Source: Paratinospora sagittata
Lineage: Eukaryota > Streptophyta > Magnoliopsida > Ranunculales > Menispermaceae
Length of the DNA: 64,000 bases
Assembly: GCA_035771175.1 (NCBI GenBank)
Contig: CM069601.1
Span: 5,779,001 to 5,843,000 of the forward strand
Reading direction: 5' to 3'
Shown here: piece after piece, positions 1-12,173 of the stretch
Layout: each line of letters opens with the position of its first letter
Numbering within the stretch: the first letter of the stretch is position 1
The notes under the pieces: model-generated
The model's input: the letters and a program-made list of their open reading frames with translations, nothing else
Told to the model about the DNA's origin: nothing
Database searches by the model: none
Made by a program: the position numbers and the translations under genes

Positions 1-1191
1 TGCCCCAAAAATTATTTTGTCTAGTCCATGACCCAATTGCATGTTACCCAAACTCTACGTGTTGTCTTAATGTGTATGATTGTGTGTTTGATGCTTGATA
101 TGTGTTAGTTCAAGTGCTTTTGTATGATTTTTAATTGTTTAATGAGTTGTATGTGATTATTACTTATAGAAAGTATTATCATTGGTGTTATTATTATCTT
201 TGTTATTATTTTTATTGGTGGGCTATTTATATTAATTTCATTAGCCATATTGATTATATTTTAAGGGTGGCTTGTTGGAGAAGCTACATGTAATAACTTG
301 TTGAACAAGTCATTGTTTGACTTGTAACTTGTTGAAAGGACCACAACCTCATTTAATGCACTTTTTTTGAAATATGAGAAAGTTGTATTTCATTATATGA
401 TGAATATGAGAAATATATTGGAATGTGTGGTGTTGAATAGGGGGTGCTAGCTATTAATGAACTATGGGAGCATGACTTATGACTTGCTAAATTGAAAATA
501 CATTCCCCCCCCCCCTCCCCCCACCTTGGACGTCCAAAAGAGAAAAAAAAAAAAAAAAAGAGAAGAAAAAGAAGAAGAGAATGGAGGAAGAAAAAGAAGA
601 AACCCTAGGGGAGATTGGGTTTGAATCTCTACATCTAACGTAAGAAAATGTAGTTTTCTTCCATAAATCTCTTCTCTAATGTATTCTCTAACTATTGAAT
701 GGTATAAATTGTTGAATGGTTCACGTTTGGGGGATGACCTAGAATGGTTTTGAGTTTGTATGTGCTTGTATGAACTTGTTAATGGTGGATTAAGGCATTC
801 TAGACCTAAACCCAGACCCAAGGAGTAATCTCCACTCTTGGACTCGATTTTGATGTTATATGGGATTAGGGTTTCCATAGAAATCCTATGAACCGAGGTG
901 AATGTCATGGAAGGTGATTTGGAACCCAATAGTAGTATTTTTCCCAATTTCCAGCTTAGATTTGGTAGAGCTACTTGTAAATGAGCCTACCCTTGGTTTA
1001 TGGATTTAGACCATCCCAAATAACTTGCATGTCAACTGCGTTGATTTAGTTGGTATAATTAATTGATTCATGGTTTCAATTTTGGGAATTTCATGCTATA
1101 GTTCAATGTTTAGTGTAATTATGCCCTATGCCCAATTGTAGAGATTTTCCTCAATTTGGGGAAAATGATGAAATTAGATTGGGAATGTTCA
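1..1191. other. Non-coding, LTR-like sequence
   Basis: No supportable gene. The stretch is AT-rich with homopolymer runs (C/T run near 505-520, A run near 542-560). Around 600-960 it has the style of a plant LTR or leader: an A/G-rich segment followed by 'aaaccctagggg' and 'attagggtttcc', vocabulary also seen in the LTR piece at 33327-34455. I could not find its termini, so the family is not assigned. Confidence 0.4.
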
Positions 1192-2445
1192 TGTCACGAC
1201 GCCCCTGACGTAGGCTGACGTCATGACCGGCATAGTATACTATACACTATACATACCCATATACAATATATAATACACTGTCAGCCTTCACGTAGTCTCA
1301 CAATAATTCTCAAAAGTTACAGCAAATTTTTTTTTTAAAACTATAATTCAAATCCAATATAAATCTCTATAATCATTTCATTCATTCCACAAATTAAAGT
1401 CTCATCTGATAAATATCTATGATCATCTCATTTCATCATCCCCAAGCATTATATAATATTACCACACAACCCATCTAGGTGATATTACATATATATATAT
1501 ATATATATAGTGTGTGATAAATATACATATCAAAATAACAAAAATATAATTTATTTCCTCCAAGCGTACATACACGTACCAGACGAAGGTTCACGTGATT
1601 ATCACTCACGGAGTTTTCCTTTTCCCTTTGACTCAATACCTGAAATATTGGAGGAAATGAGGTGAGCAATCAACAGCTCAGTGAATATAGTTCTTGAGAT
1701 GACAATTATATACATTTATAGAAATATGACATTTAAAATCATTTCAAACACTTATTCAACACATGCATCATTCAACGAATATATTGTACATGTCAACATC
1801 ATAAATTTCATGAGTTTTCAATAACATAATGCACAATCTCCCTCCTCCGCAAGGCAAGAGAGCGGGTCTAACCCTTGTATGGTGGTACAAGGTAGACACA
1901 GCTTCTTATCACCCAATTCACAGTCATTTCAAGGATCGCAACCCTTGTTAGGACAGACCTACTGACAATGAGGACTCGCAAAACCTCATCCGGGTCTAAT
2001 TCCTAATGAAATGACAATGAGAATTCGTAAAACCTCATCATTACAAACTTCAATTGCTAAAATCAGTTTGCATGATCCATAAAACACAATGCATTATATA
2101 TACATATCACATGCATACAATCAAACATTTTATATGCGTACAATGTCATACAAGAACCAAATCAAGCAAACTATATTCACAGTGGTTACACGGGTTTTCT
2201 AAGCCAACCTCTAAAATCGAGCAACAATATTGCTTCCTCAAGAGCGTTTATCCATGCCCTTAAGCTCTTAATTTAAACACTGAAATGACCATAGATTATC
2301 ATGAGAATCATCATTTACCATATCGGTAGCTACTAAAATATCAAATCACTGTTTATAGTACTATTCACTTTTTACTATTCACTATTCATTATTTACTATT
2401 TAATATTTATTATTCACTATTCACTATTCATTATTCATTATTTAC
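1192..2445 (-). mobile_element. LTR fragment, family B (3' half of a long LTR)
   Basis: Reverse-complement match to the 3' part of the 2619-bp solo LTR at 19668-22286. Both share the terminal block with 'cctgacgtag.ctgacgtcatgacc' next to the TGTCA/TGACA end, and a block around 1855-2000 matching 21430-21600 in inverted orientation. Its LTR terminus is at 1192. The other side changes into gypsy internal sequence at about 2446 after a run of short 'attcactattcatt' repeats (2361-2445), so this is a truncated LTR, not an intact one. Confidence 0.6.
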
Positions 2446-2895
2446 TAAGATTTTCCTCGGTAAATATCCTGATCTAATGTTCTATCGCAATCTTATGTAT
2501 TCAAACTCTTTCGTTTAGTCTTTTCGACTATTATCCAAATTCGTGTGTCTCATACCACATGAATTTGGTAATAAGGGTGTCGACCAAGTTAAGTTGTATG
2601 AACACGGTCTTTATAAAACATCGGCTGAAGAGGAGTGCACTAATAGTATCTTCCAAGTTTACTCGTCCCATACCCTATAAACTTAGTGATAATGTTAGTA
2701 ATGCAACTTTTTCCAAATGTTTCTTTTCACACAAGGTCGTGGGTTTTCTTACTTCCACATTTTATTTAGTATCGTTCAATACCACTCCAAAGATAGTGAT
2801 ACAAAAGAAAGAATGGTTGTAAGTCGGCTCACCAAAGATAGTCTTAAACAAAATATTTTCATTCATATATAAAATAAATTTTACAATGCCAGTGA

Positions 2896-4430
2896 TCATT
2901 CTTGTTTTTCCTGCCTACTACCGCTCCTTTTAGACCTCCTGCTTGGTACAGAAAGACTCCTAGAAGATAGTTGAGAAGTTTCTTGTTGTTCTTCGACGTT
3001 TTGCATATGTGTTAACAAAGCATTTTGAGTATCCTCTATCTGAGCAATACTAGATACAATCACATTTAACTGCTCGAATGGGTTAGTCGATTGCCCCATC
3101 GATGGTTGATAGGTCGACTGTCCCATAGGTGGAGGGTAAGTCGTAGGCATTGGTGGAAAGTATTAGCCGTATGGTTGACTCATAGATGGGGGTAGTTGTT
3201 TTGATTGTACAGGGATTCCCTAACTAGAACCCCTTGGACATTTGGATATGTTTGAGTCGAAAAGTCTTGAAACAATGAACTCATTGGGATATCCTGTCTT
3301 CCGAAATTTGGTGCCGCACAATTCTGTTGTTGTTGGTTCACAGGAACTTGTGGAACTGACCAATACGAGGAGTTGGAAACCTTTGGTACGTAGTATTGCC
3401 TTGAGTTGGTATGTTCTAAGAAGAAGGATTCGTTGGAACTCTTTTTGCCATCCTGATTTAGTTGAGGTTGATTTAGGTTGGCAAAGAAATCTTTCTCGGA
3501 GAATAGATGATTGGTTTGACCATTATTCAGGGTTGGGTTTGCCGTAGGGTTCTGGTTTGGCTCGTTATTTGGTGCCTCCCTAACAACAATCTTGAACTGA
3601 CTTTTTCATTGACAACATCCATTTTTGTCTCTAATTCTTTCGCCATGTTCTCCTAAAGTTGGCCGAATACTTCCTCGTCAGTCACCTCTCTACTTGTGAC
3701 AAACGTCTTGAAGATAGAGGATGTTGACGTCTTGAAGATAGAGGATGTTGTAACCACCTCAATGATCCACTTTGAAAACTCATCAAAAGTGTTGACGTTT
3801 GCCTCGTATAGCATCCTCATGTTCAAAACTCCGTAGCCGAGGAGTTCCTTTCTTAAAGGGTTTTGAATCACTCGCAATATTTGCTGGATGATGATGTGAG
3901 GTAGGGAGACCTTAATTTTCTTCTCTATGCAATATAGCACAAGAAGTTGAGCCCTTGACATAGCACCTCTAGTCACCTTTTCCAGCAAGATGTTGCCAAA
4001 TAAGATCTTTCAAAGGCCGACAAGAGGTGGTTTAAGGAGATTGTTTAGGAGGTGGGCGTACGTCAATTGGGTATACAACTTTTTGGCGAGGGAATTGAAC
4101 AACTATTCTTTGGACTCTGCGATCTCAGTAACTGTCTGGGGTTTGTTTGGATCAATGATTTTATCTCCAATCGGGATCTCCATAAGTTGCGAAATAATTT
4201 CGACATTGATAGAAATCTTTATTCCCCTGACCGTTGTCTCCAAGACAGGGCTGATCTCATCTTCTTGAGGTCCCACGCAATCTATGGCTTCGTAGAAGGA
4301 CTTCACCAAGTTGAAAGAGACGTAACCCTCAACTTTTGTTATGTTCAACCACCCCAGTGTTGCGAGTTTTCGTGAAGGATTGAATGGAGGCGGAGATCTC
4401 TATTGTCGATACTCCTCATAGCCATTAACA
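2896..4430 (-). pseudogene. Extra ORF of gypsy family A, copy 1 (broken)
   Basis: Paralogue of the extra ORF at 30012-31584. Recognisable pieces in order on the minus strand are: an N-terminal domain with NLVKSFYEAI and VRGIKISINVEIISQLMEIP (about 4348-4103); a second block with MSRAQLLVLYCIEKK and SLPHIIIQQILRVIQN (about 3988-3653); and a Pro/Gln/Met-rich tail with repeated YPPPMGQSTYQP (3150-2896). The first block looks like the plant 'putative plant transposon protein' (Transposase_32-type) domain. That assignment is from memory of the family and untested. The reading frame is broken by stops and frameshifts. The N-terminus is lost in TA microsatellites at 4436-4571. It belongs with the primer site and LTR to its right. 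Confidence 0.65.
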
Positions 4431-4433
4431 ATA

Positions 4434-4435
<2 letters not shown>

Positions 4436-4488
<53 letters not shown>

Positions 4489-4525
4489 ATATATACATAG
4501 ATATATAGATATATATATTTAATCA

Positions 4526-4571
<46 letters not shown>
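4436..4571. repeat. TA microsatellites
   Basis: Two long pure TA runs (about 4436-4487 and 4529-4571) separated by 'tctcatatatacatagatat'-like sequence. A similar run sits at the equivalent place in the second family A copy (31760-31806), so the microsatellite is an ancestral part of the element leader that has expanded. Confidence 0.9.
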
Positions 4572-4575
<4 letters not shown>

Positions 4576-4733
4576 AATCTAAACTATATAAAAACTATAT
4601 AGTTTTCTAGATATATATTTAATATAAATCTCAACTATATATAATTCATATATATATTGTTCTAAAGATATATATATCTAATAAAAATTTTCTTCTCCTA
4701 ATTTAGTAAACTTGGGCGGGTCGTGGACCTTAC

Positions 4734-4745
4734 TCTCTGATACCA
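4734..4745 (-). promoter_or_regulatory. Primer-binding site, distal copy (family A copy 1)
   Basis: On the minus strand this reads TGGTATCAGAGA, 11 of 12 matching the plant initiator tRNA-Met complement TGGTATCAGAGC. The sequence downstream of it (ggtccacgacccgcccaag) matches the post-PBS leader of copy 2 at 31910-31936. It is unusual in lying 739 bases from its LTR, because a tandem array intervenes. Confidence 0.8.
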
Positions 4746-5478
4746 TTAAATGTTAATGGTCATCACTGACACTTACGCGTGTCTACGATCGTGACCTACA
4801 AAGTCACGTGGCACATGAGCGTACCTCAGAGAAAGTTTTACGGCCAGCCTCTCGACTGCACAACCAACCACACTGGTGGCAAGCCAATGCGGATATGTCA
4901 AGGTAAGAGCCGGTGCTTCGCCACCCTCACATCATGAGAACCCCTGATCATGCGTTGAATTCGCCCTCTCAAAACCCTCCCTAATACCATTAAATGTTAA
5001 TGGTCATCACTGAAACTCACGCGTGTCCAACAACCGTGACCTACAAAGTCACGTGGCACATGAGCGTACCTCAGAGAAAGTTTTATGGGCAACCTCTTGA
5101 CTGCACAACCAACCACACTGGTGGCAAGCCAATGTTGACATGTCAGGGTGAGAGCCGGTGCTTCGCCACCCTCACATCGTGAGAACCCTGATCATGCGTT
5201 GAATTCGCCCTCTCAAAACCCTCTCTAATACTATTAAATGATAATGGCCATCACTGACACTCACGCGTGTCCAATAACCGTGACCTACAAAGTCACGTGG
5301 CACATGAGCGTACCTCAGAAAAAGTTTTATGGCCAGCCTCTCGACTACACAACCAACCACACTGGTGGCAAGCCAATGTGGACATGTCAGGGTAAGAGTC
5401 GGTGCTTCGCCACCCTCACATCGTGAAAACCCCTGATCATGAGTTGAATTCGCCCTCACAAAACCCGCTCTGATAGCA
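4746..5478. repeat. Tandem array, three units of about 244 bp, each ending in a PBS-like site
   Basis: Units 4746-4989, 4990-5233 and 5234-5478 are highly similar: each holds 'cacgcgtgtc', 'aaagtcacgtggcacatgagcg', 'accaaccacactggtggcaagccaatg' and 'gaattcgccctc'. Each unit ends with a PBS-like 'taataccattaaatg' variant; the last one (5467-5478, minus strand TGCTATCAGAGC) abuts the LTR. The sister copy at 31.9 kb has no such array. Open frames inside it simply follow the repeat period and are not genes. Confidence 0.9.
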
Positions 5479-5483
5479 TTAAA

Positions 5484-6786
5484 TGTCACACTCCGCCCGG
5501 AAGCGCTTAAACCGGCGGGACACTCACGGACGGGGCCCAAATGCATTATAACAATAACCGAGTGCGCAGAAACACGATTAAGTACAAGTATGATTTCATT
5601 AATTTCAGAATATATTTATACATGAAATAGTTAAGGGAATATACTCCCAAAATTCCTAATGAATAATACAAAGGGTACAAAAATGTGGGCCCAAAAACTT
5701 GCACCCAATCCACCCTAATCTCCTGTGAAAAATTGGATAGCAACAGGGTGAGCTACACGCTCAGTGGGTAAAATAATTTGTGAATATAACAATTAATAAA
5801 ACAAACTTCATAAGCAATTATCATTAATACACATCAGACCATCATAATCAATCGAACATGTATGCATGCAGGACACCGTCTCGTATTGGTTTCATGATTG
5901 TACGTCGCCTGAGTTCACGTACAGATGTTCCTCCCCAGGAGTAGCCGGGTTTTCATTGTACGTCCTTCCTCGGGAACGATGCTCTGGATTCACGTACAGA
6001 TGTCCCTCCCCAGGAGTAGTCAGGTTCTCATTGTTCGTCCCTCTCCAGAGAAATATAATAAATAGTGAGCATTGCTTTTAACTATTCTATGAATCACAAA
6101 CCACATACATCCCTAGGTGGTGCTTAAGTATGATGCTAATGCATGAATTGGTTCGGTCTTTACTTAACATTAGACAGGATTTGACAACGTCTGGTGATCC
6201 TTATCAGGGTCGGTATCACCACGTGCAAGGTTAAGACATTCAATATTACTTGTACAAGCTGATAGCTTTCAAATAAGACCAACTAGATCAATCTCCAGTT
6301 GAGAGGTGAGACACGAGGTCTACCTAAATACCAATCGTCTAAAGCAGCACGCTGCCTCCCGTTCACTATTTTAAGTTACTGAGGACAAGATTGAGTCTGG
6401 TTAAGCCAGATTGACCACTAATCCGGCATAGCAACATTGTAATACATGAACTCCAAATATACAGGCATAAGTATGACAAGTATAAACATTATACGTAATA
6501 ATGCAGTGTAAATGAATAGTAGACATAATGATAAATGAATGTAAACTTTAATAAAAGTTATAAAACACGCAAACCTATGTTTCGTTTCCCACCTTTAGAT
6601 AAAAATTCCTTCGAAAACTGGTGCCTTCCCCAAGCAGAACCGCGTTGCACCGCACAGAGAGTCTCAAAAGAGAAGACCAAAACTCAAAATGAGTGAGAGA
6701 GAGAAGAAAAATTACAAGGAGAAGTGATTTTGGTGTGTAAAATGAAGAGAGGGGTTCCTTAAATAGGAAAAAAAGGGTGCCCAAAG
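5484..6786 (-). mobile_element. LTR of gypsy family A, copy 1 (5'-truncated)
   Basis: Starts at the LTR 3' terminus (plus-strand TGTCACACTCCGCCC) and is colinear with the LTRs at 31954-33326 and 43978-45318. Shared blocks include 'gcattataacaataa', 'ccaccctaatctcctg', the 'cctgagttcacgtacagatgt' repeats and 'tttgacaacgtctggtgatcc'. Similarity stops at 'gtgcccaaaggttcggg' near 6786, where copia-like sequence begins, so the outer end (TGTAATAC...) is missing. The primer site 5467-5478 lies 5 bases inside of its end. Confidence 0.85.
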
Positions 6787-6859
6787 GTTCGGGCACGCGC
6801 CCGAACTGGTATATGCACATAACATTTTTTAGACATGTCAGAGATTTTCTCTGATTCAT

Positions 6860-8175
6860 GAATCACGTTTTTTAAAACATTCCTTATTCGTGCAATCTGA
6901 GAAAAACCAGAATGTTCGTGAAAATTGTAGTTGTCATTTTCACGAAAGATTCTAGCTGTTGTGAGTAAATGTTCACTTTGAATTTCAAATTCAAACAACC
7001 AACAACTCTAGTATACTAAGTTTATAAATACTAGCACTTGGATTCAAAACACACCGCCAATAATTTTATTGAGCCAATACTTTCGAATGTTAGTCAAAAT
7101 TTCAATCTTATCTTCAAAAGTCTAAATTGATCTTGTTTTTCAAATTGCGTTCTTTGAAACTTTACTTATTCAAGAGATTTCCGCTCTAAGCTTAATATCT
7201 ATCTTTCTTTGAAAATGTATTTGAATAATGCAGAACTATTTTCCACTCAAATTCTTAGCCGTGTTTTAATATCATCAATCTTACTGATCAAGGAATTTGA
7301 GAAATGGTTCTTAGGATACAGTTATACCTTATTTCACATCCTGAAAATTGTATCAAGCTATAATAGTAGTTATGCAAACTATTGAGCACCAAACGAAAAG
7401 TTTTGTTGTTTATCAAAACTTCTCATATGTTTTATCTAATCAAAAATCTTCAGTGTTTGTTTATGTTTACACTCGTTGTCCTTTGATTTCAAATTCAATG
7501 TTTGATCGAGTTAAAGAGTTTCTGAAGAAGCATTTGAAAACTGTTTTTCAAGAAGCATCATTCAAGTCTTTTGAAACTACACTTGAGCAATACTGAAACA
7601 TTGAAAGGTAAAAGGATTGTAAGTGCAGTCCTCTCAATATTACGTGCTTAATTTTATATATCTTTGTAATGCTATGAATGAGCTGAGTTGTAAGTGTTCT
7701 ACTCAACTAGAACCATCATTATTTTTCTGTAATCATAAGTTGGTGTGTTTCAGAATTGAAACAACCAAGTCTAGTGGATTTAGTTCACTTGACGATTCCA
7801 AAGTTGGAATCTTAAGAAGGTTTATCCTCCACTTTGAAGCAGGATCAATCGGTTCTTCCTTATCCTGCAAAAGGAACATGGAAAAGGATAGGTTTGCCTT
7901 GAACCTGTAAAAGGGCATGTGTAATGGTTTGGTTCTCACTCGTAATAGAATCAGTTAGTGGATTAAAAAAATCCTAATCGGGAGATTAGGTAGTGGATGT
8001 AGGTATGTTGATCCACTATAAATTTGTTGTCTCTTGTTTCCTACTGTTTCTTCATAGTATCATGCTAAGATTCTTCATCTATCTATCTTGTATTCAAATA
8101 TTTTTCTAATACGTTCAAAAGTTTCATATTTGACCATTATACCTAATTTTCCCATCCTCTTGGGTATATCCAACA
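6860..8175 (+). mobile_element. Copia-type LTR fragment
   Basis: Plus-strand relative of the solo LTR at 18321-22633 (which is in the opposite orientation). The shared segment 7900-8000 ('gtgtaatggtttggttctcac', 'ctaatcggggagattagg'-like) matches the reverse complement of 18480-18620. The end 'ctcttgggtatatccaaca' at 8175 corresponds to the TGTTGGCCC...CTCTTGGACAT end at 18321. The other terminus was not found, so this copy is truncated against the family A LTR near 6.8 kb. Confidence 0.65.
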
Positions 8176-8547
8176 GAGTGCACTTCTCCCTTTCAGAAGC
8201 GCGCTTCTTGCGAAATCCAAAAACTCAATCTATCTGGAATTCACCACTAAAACCAGTTTCTCCCTTCAGAAGCGCTCTTCTTGTGAAAACCTAAAAATCA
8301 TGCTTTCTGGAATCCACCACTGGAGCACGTTAGCGCGCTCCTTGCATTCCAATTTGTAATTTTCACTAAATATAGGGCATTTTATGGTGCAACTAACCTC
8401 CTAGTGTACCAATGACCCAACCATACTTGTATTTTCACTATTTTAAGGTCATGTACATATGTATATGTGCACCAATATGCCTAAAAATATGTATTAGTCA
8501 ACGTATAAGTTTGACTCATAAGTACGGGGCGCACAGAACCAGATTTA
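8176..8547. other. Non-coding, repeats of a 'gcgcgcttcttgcg' motif
   Basis: No gene. Three imperfect copies of 'cagaagcgcgcttcttgcgaaa' followed by 'tctggaattcaccact' lie within 8180-8350. A similar 'agtgcgcttctccccag' style repeat is in the LTR piece at 33327-34455, suggesting LTR origin. Confidence 0.35.
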
Positions 8548-9520
8548 AATTTTTTCGCTGAGATTGAGCAGTTATCCAGAAAATATGAGAATTGTGATGG
8601 GAGTGCCAAGGCTCAAATGATTCAAAAGATCGGAGAGATAAATACCCTTTTATCAACTACTCTCATAGGGCCTGAGGAAACGAAGAAAACAAGAGAGAGG
8701 TCATCTAAGAAGACTATTAAATCAACAAAAAAAAGTTCCTCACTGAGAAAGGCCATCTTAGCTGTCCATGCTACTTCTTTTATATCATCAGCAGTTAGGG
8801 CTGTACCAAATAAGCAAAGCTTCGTAGACAAGGCTCGCCCCTATCTCACAAGGGACGTAAGCACTTCACTCGTTCGTAAGCCCCTATAAGCTATAAGGGC
8901 GAGCAAGCAGCTGACTACATTACACTATAAGCTACTTGCTCGCTTCTTCAAGCTTTGTCCCGAAATCAAGACCCGTCCTTTCCTTTGACCAACGTCATGC
9001 ATGGAGGTTCATTTTCATTCATTCATTCATTGATCCATAGGACACGCTCAAACATATCTCATGTCTATGTTGATCAGCTCCTTGGTGATTGGTGCCAATA
9101 CATCCATCAAGTCAAAGATGTCAAACTCGATGGACATTGTGGGTATCGAGCCATTACCGAGGCATTGGGTTTAGGATCAAATGGTTGGCGACAAGTGAGG
9201 AAAGACTTATTAAGAGAGGTGGAAAGCTTCAAAGAGCACTACACGACAATTTTGGGGAGTTCGGAGAGGGTGCAAGGGATAATCATGTTTGAGTTGCTTC
9301 GACACTCCAATACCTTACCATGCATGGATGACTTTGCCAGACATGGGGTTGATGATGGCCTCATGTTATAATACAGTGGTAGTGCTTTTGTCAAGGTCTC
9401 AATGTTTGACATTTCTATCACTCTGCACCGAGGCTCCACCATTTACTACATGACATACGATTGACATTGGTTATGTCAACTACAATCACTTTGTACAATT
9501 ATGACCAGATTTTAATTTGT
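8548..9520 (+). pseudogene. Mutator-like element remnant with OTU cysteine-protease domain
   Basis: The first part (EIEQLSRKYENCDGSAKAQM, then a Lys/Ser-rich KSTKKSSS) has the look of the C-terminal region of plant FAR1/Mutator-like transposases. The second part (8955-9500) is an OTU-type domain: VKLDGHCGYRAITEALGLG holds the catalytic Cys in the D-G-x-C-G-Y context, followed by WRQVRKDLL and then, after a frameshift near 9370, CYNTVVVLLSRSQCLTFLSL and GYVNYNHFVQL, which would supply the catalytic His. In-frame stops (about 9450 and after FVQL) show that it is dead. The transposase core (DDE) is absent. OTU tails on Mutator-like transposases are known in plants; the fusion here is inferred from adjacency and order. 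Confidence 0.7.
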
Positions 9521-9618
9521 ATTAGTTTTGAAAACAAAATTCTAATATGTATATATATACATATATCCTCATTTTCTAAAATATTTCTAATATATATATT
9601 TTTTGTTTCGTTACTTCA

Positions 9619-10209
9619 ATGGATCCTTGTTATAAGTTATCAATTTTAGATGGGGTTTTAAAAATGATGTATTGTGATATATCTCTTACATACATTGAAA
9701 TGAAAGATATTAAAAATTCTTTGGTTGATATGTTTCAAAAATATATACAGAAGTTAGGAAATAATCAAATAATTAGTACTATGCCCTTTGGTTTAATGCC
9801 AACAAACTTAAATAAAGTATCAAGTTTATTATCTAAAAATAATACAAATTATAAACAATCATCTGAATTACAACATTATTTAGATAAACTCGCCATTGAC
9901 ATTGATATTTTTGATAACTTTAATATATTAGATTGGTGGAATTCTCATAAACATATATATCCAATATTTTTTATTATTGCTAGAGATTTATTGACAATTT
10001 CTATATTTTACAGTTGCTTCAAAATCCACATTTAGTTTAGGAGGAAGGTAATTAATGACAACAGAACAAGATTAAAGGAAGACATAGTTGAAGTTTTGAT
10101 ATGTTTGAGAGATTGATATTTAAGAGATAAAGAAAATGAATTCCACACTTCTACACTATTACATTCAAATGATATAATGAAGGGCATTGTTGAAGAAGAA
10201 GAAGAATAA
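9619..10209 (+). pseudogene. hAT transposase C-terminal fragment
   Basis: MDPCYKLSILDGVLKMMY corresponds to the 'LDPRYKL' block of plant Ac/RICESLEEPER-type hAT transposases. The end of the open frame, ELQHYLDKLAIDI...FNILDWWNSHKHIYPIFFIIARDLLTI, is the conserved hAT dimerisation domain. After a frameshift near 10030 the similarity continues (STFSLGG, then NDNRTRLKEDIVEVLICLRD, then a stop where Trp is expected). The N-terminal BED finger and the catalytic core are missing. It lies directly after the Mutator-like remnant. Confidence 0.75.
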
Positions 10210-12110
10210 CTGTCTTAATATTTTATTTTTTATAATTAATAATTGAGTTATATTTAATATATTTTAGAAATTAATTTTTTTAGCAATTTATAAATACTTC
10301 TAATAATTATTTTAAGTCATTGTTGTTGTGAAATAATTATAAGTGCATAATATCGTTAATAAGTAATATAATGATAAGTAGAGTATCATTCCTATAGGAA
10401 TTTGCAACTAATTTTTAGTTAATTATTAAATTATTTCAACCTAATCTTATCTATACAAATATCAAAATTACTATGAAGCAAATAAAAAAAATTAAATTGC
10501 ACTAACAAATTTAAAATTCAGCAATCTAATAATTCAAAGCCTAAATTTACAATTTTCTCTCATACTTCACCTAGATCTATTTATTTATTTAAATTAATTA
10601 ATTAATTTTGAGTTGTTAACCAAGAATTTAAATTATTTACAAGCCTCTTTTGACGGTCAAGTAAAAATATTTTGTCTAATTAAATCAGTATATTCCTATA
10701 TGATTTAAATTAAACAAAACTCATTAAGTTTTTACTCTTTTAACGGTTACATATGTCATAAAAGTATATTTTTATCTTAAATGAACTCATGGGTTCCACC
10801 TTTTGATCATACGTCACTTTAATCAAGTTTTAAATCTAAAATCTCTTTCCCAAGTTCATCTAGATGCAACCAATCAATCTAATGAATAGCCGCAATAAGC
10901 ATAGATTAAAGCAAACAACTTATAACTAAATAATAAACATCAAAAATTAAAACTAATAAATTCAAGCTACATGTAAGTTCCAATTGTAAGCCTAAAAACT
11001 GATTGCATAATCATAAATAAAAACACAAAACCTCTAAGGTTCAACATCATAGAAAAATTTAATATACAAGAAAAGAAAGAAAAAATTATAAACTTCCACC
11101 AACGCATGAATAGACTTCGGCTTCTTCGCGTTCTTCCTCTCTTAAAACTTGTTTCTTTTATATTGCTCTCCTCTTTAATGTCTTAAAAATCTCTCTAATG
11201 ATGTATTTATAGGTAGGAGGGGAAGGCCCATGAATTTTGGATTTGATTGGATAACAATCGGCGCAAAATCAGCGCCCAAAATGATGCAAAATCTCTGTTT
11301 AAATTGTGGTGAGGCCGTTGCAGCCCCACCCATGGGCGCTGCAGCACCCTTAGTGCTGGATTTTAATTTTTTATTTTTTATTTTTTTTGCCAAGTTTCTC
11401 GCGGGATTTGCATAAGCTTCTTCACTGTAATTCTTTGCCACTTGTTTACCATTTTTATACCACTTCAAGACCACTTTAAGCCTATAAAAGTCAAACATAA
11501 ACTAAGTGTTAAAGTCATCAATTTATTCACCTAAAGTAACTTATAAAAAGTAAAAGCCAAAATAACTACACCAAACAATAATACAAAATATACTAAAAAA
11601 TCTACTTATCAATTATAATGAAGGAAATTTATTTATTTTAATTTTTTTGTAATTATTTTTTTAATCCCTCCAAAAAATTTCTATGTTACTTAAAATTAAA
11701 TATATATAAATAATATTTTATTTTTTAATATTAAATTTTATTCAATTTAACTAGCAAATCTTTTAACTTGTAATTTAAGTTTACTTGATCCGTTAAGTTA
11801 GCCTGTAGTTCCAGCCCATTCGGCCCGTCTATTTAGCCCATGAATAAAGCCCTGGGTCGTCTATTTAGCTCATGAATAAAGCCCCACCCAGGCTAACCTA
11901 TTTTAAATTTTTAATAGATTATAGATAAGACTGGACTAGTAATTTAACAAGGAAAAAAAATGAAAGGATTTAAAAAAAAAAAAAAAAAGGTCAAAAAAAA
12001 GGAATGTCGAGACTTTTGGCAAGAATTTTGGTTGTGGCTTAGTAACGGTGACTAAAACCACTTCTCCAGTTGTGCTCAAAACAACCAAAAGGTGTATATG
12101 CGTGTACATA
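10210..12110. other. AT-rich non-coding stretch, probable non-autonomous insertions
   Basis: No gene. A segment from about 10373 to 11609 begins TGATAAGTAGAGTATC and ends with the inverted form (CTACTTATCA), suggesting an inserted element with short inverted ends; no convincing target repeat was found. At 11810-11900 'cccattcggcccgtctatttagcccatgaataaagccc' appears twice in imperfect form, the style of subterminal repeats of Ac-like hAT elements. Confidence 0.35.
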
Positions 12111-12111
12111 T

Positions 12112-12170
<59 letters not shown>
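12112..12170. repeat. CA/TA microsatellite
   Basis: Compound run: 'acacacacacacaca' followed by about 45 bases of pure TA alternation. Frames crossing it are low complexity. Confidence 0.9.

Positions 12171-12171
<1 letters not shown>

Positions 12172-12173
<2 letters not shown>

Noticed and set aside
477..947. 156-codon open frame on the minus strand
   Set aside because: It crosses C/T and A homopolymers, its translation is low complexity (runs of Gly, Phe and Ser) and it has no domain or gene context.
4994..5546. Several 60-124-codon frames on both strands
   Set aside because: They follow the 244-bp tandem repeat and are near copies of each other in shifted register; the array is non-coding leader sequence of a retroelement.
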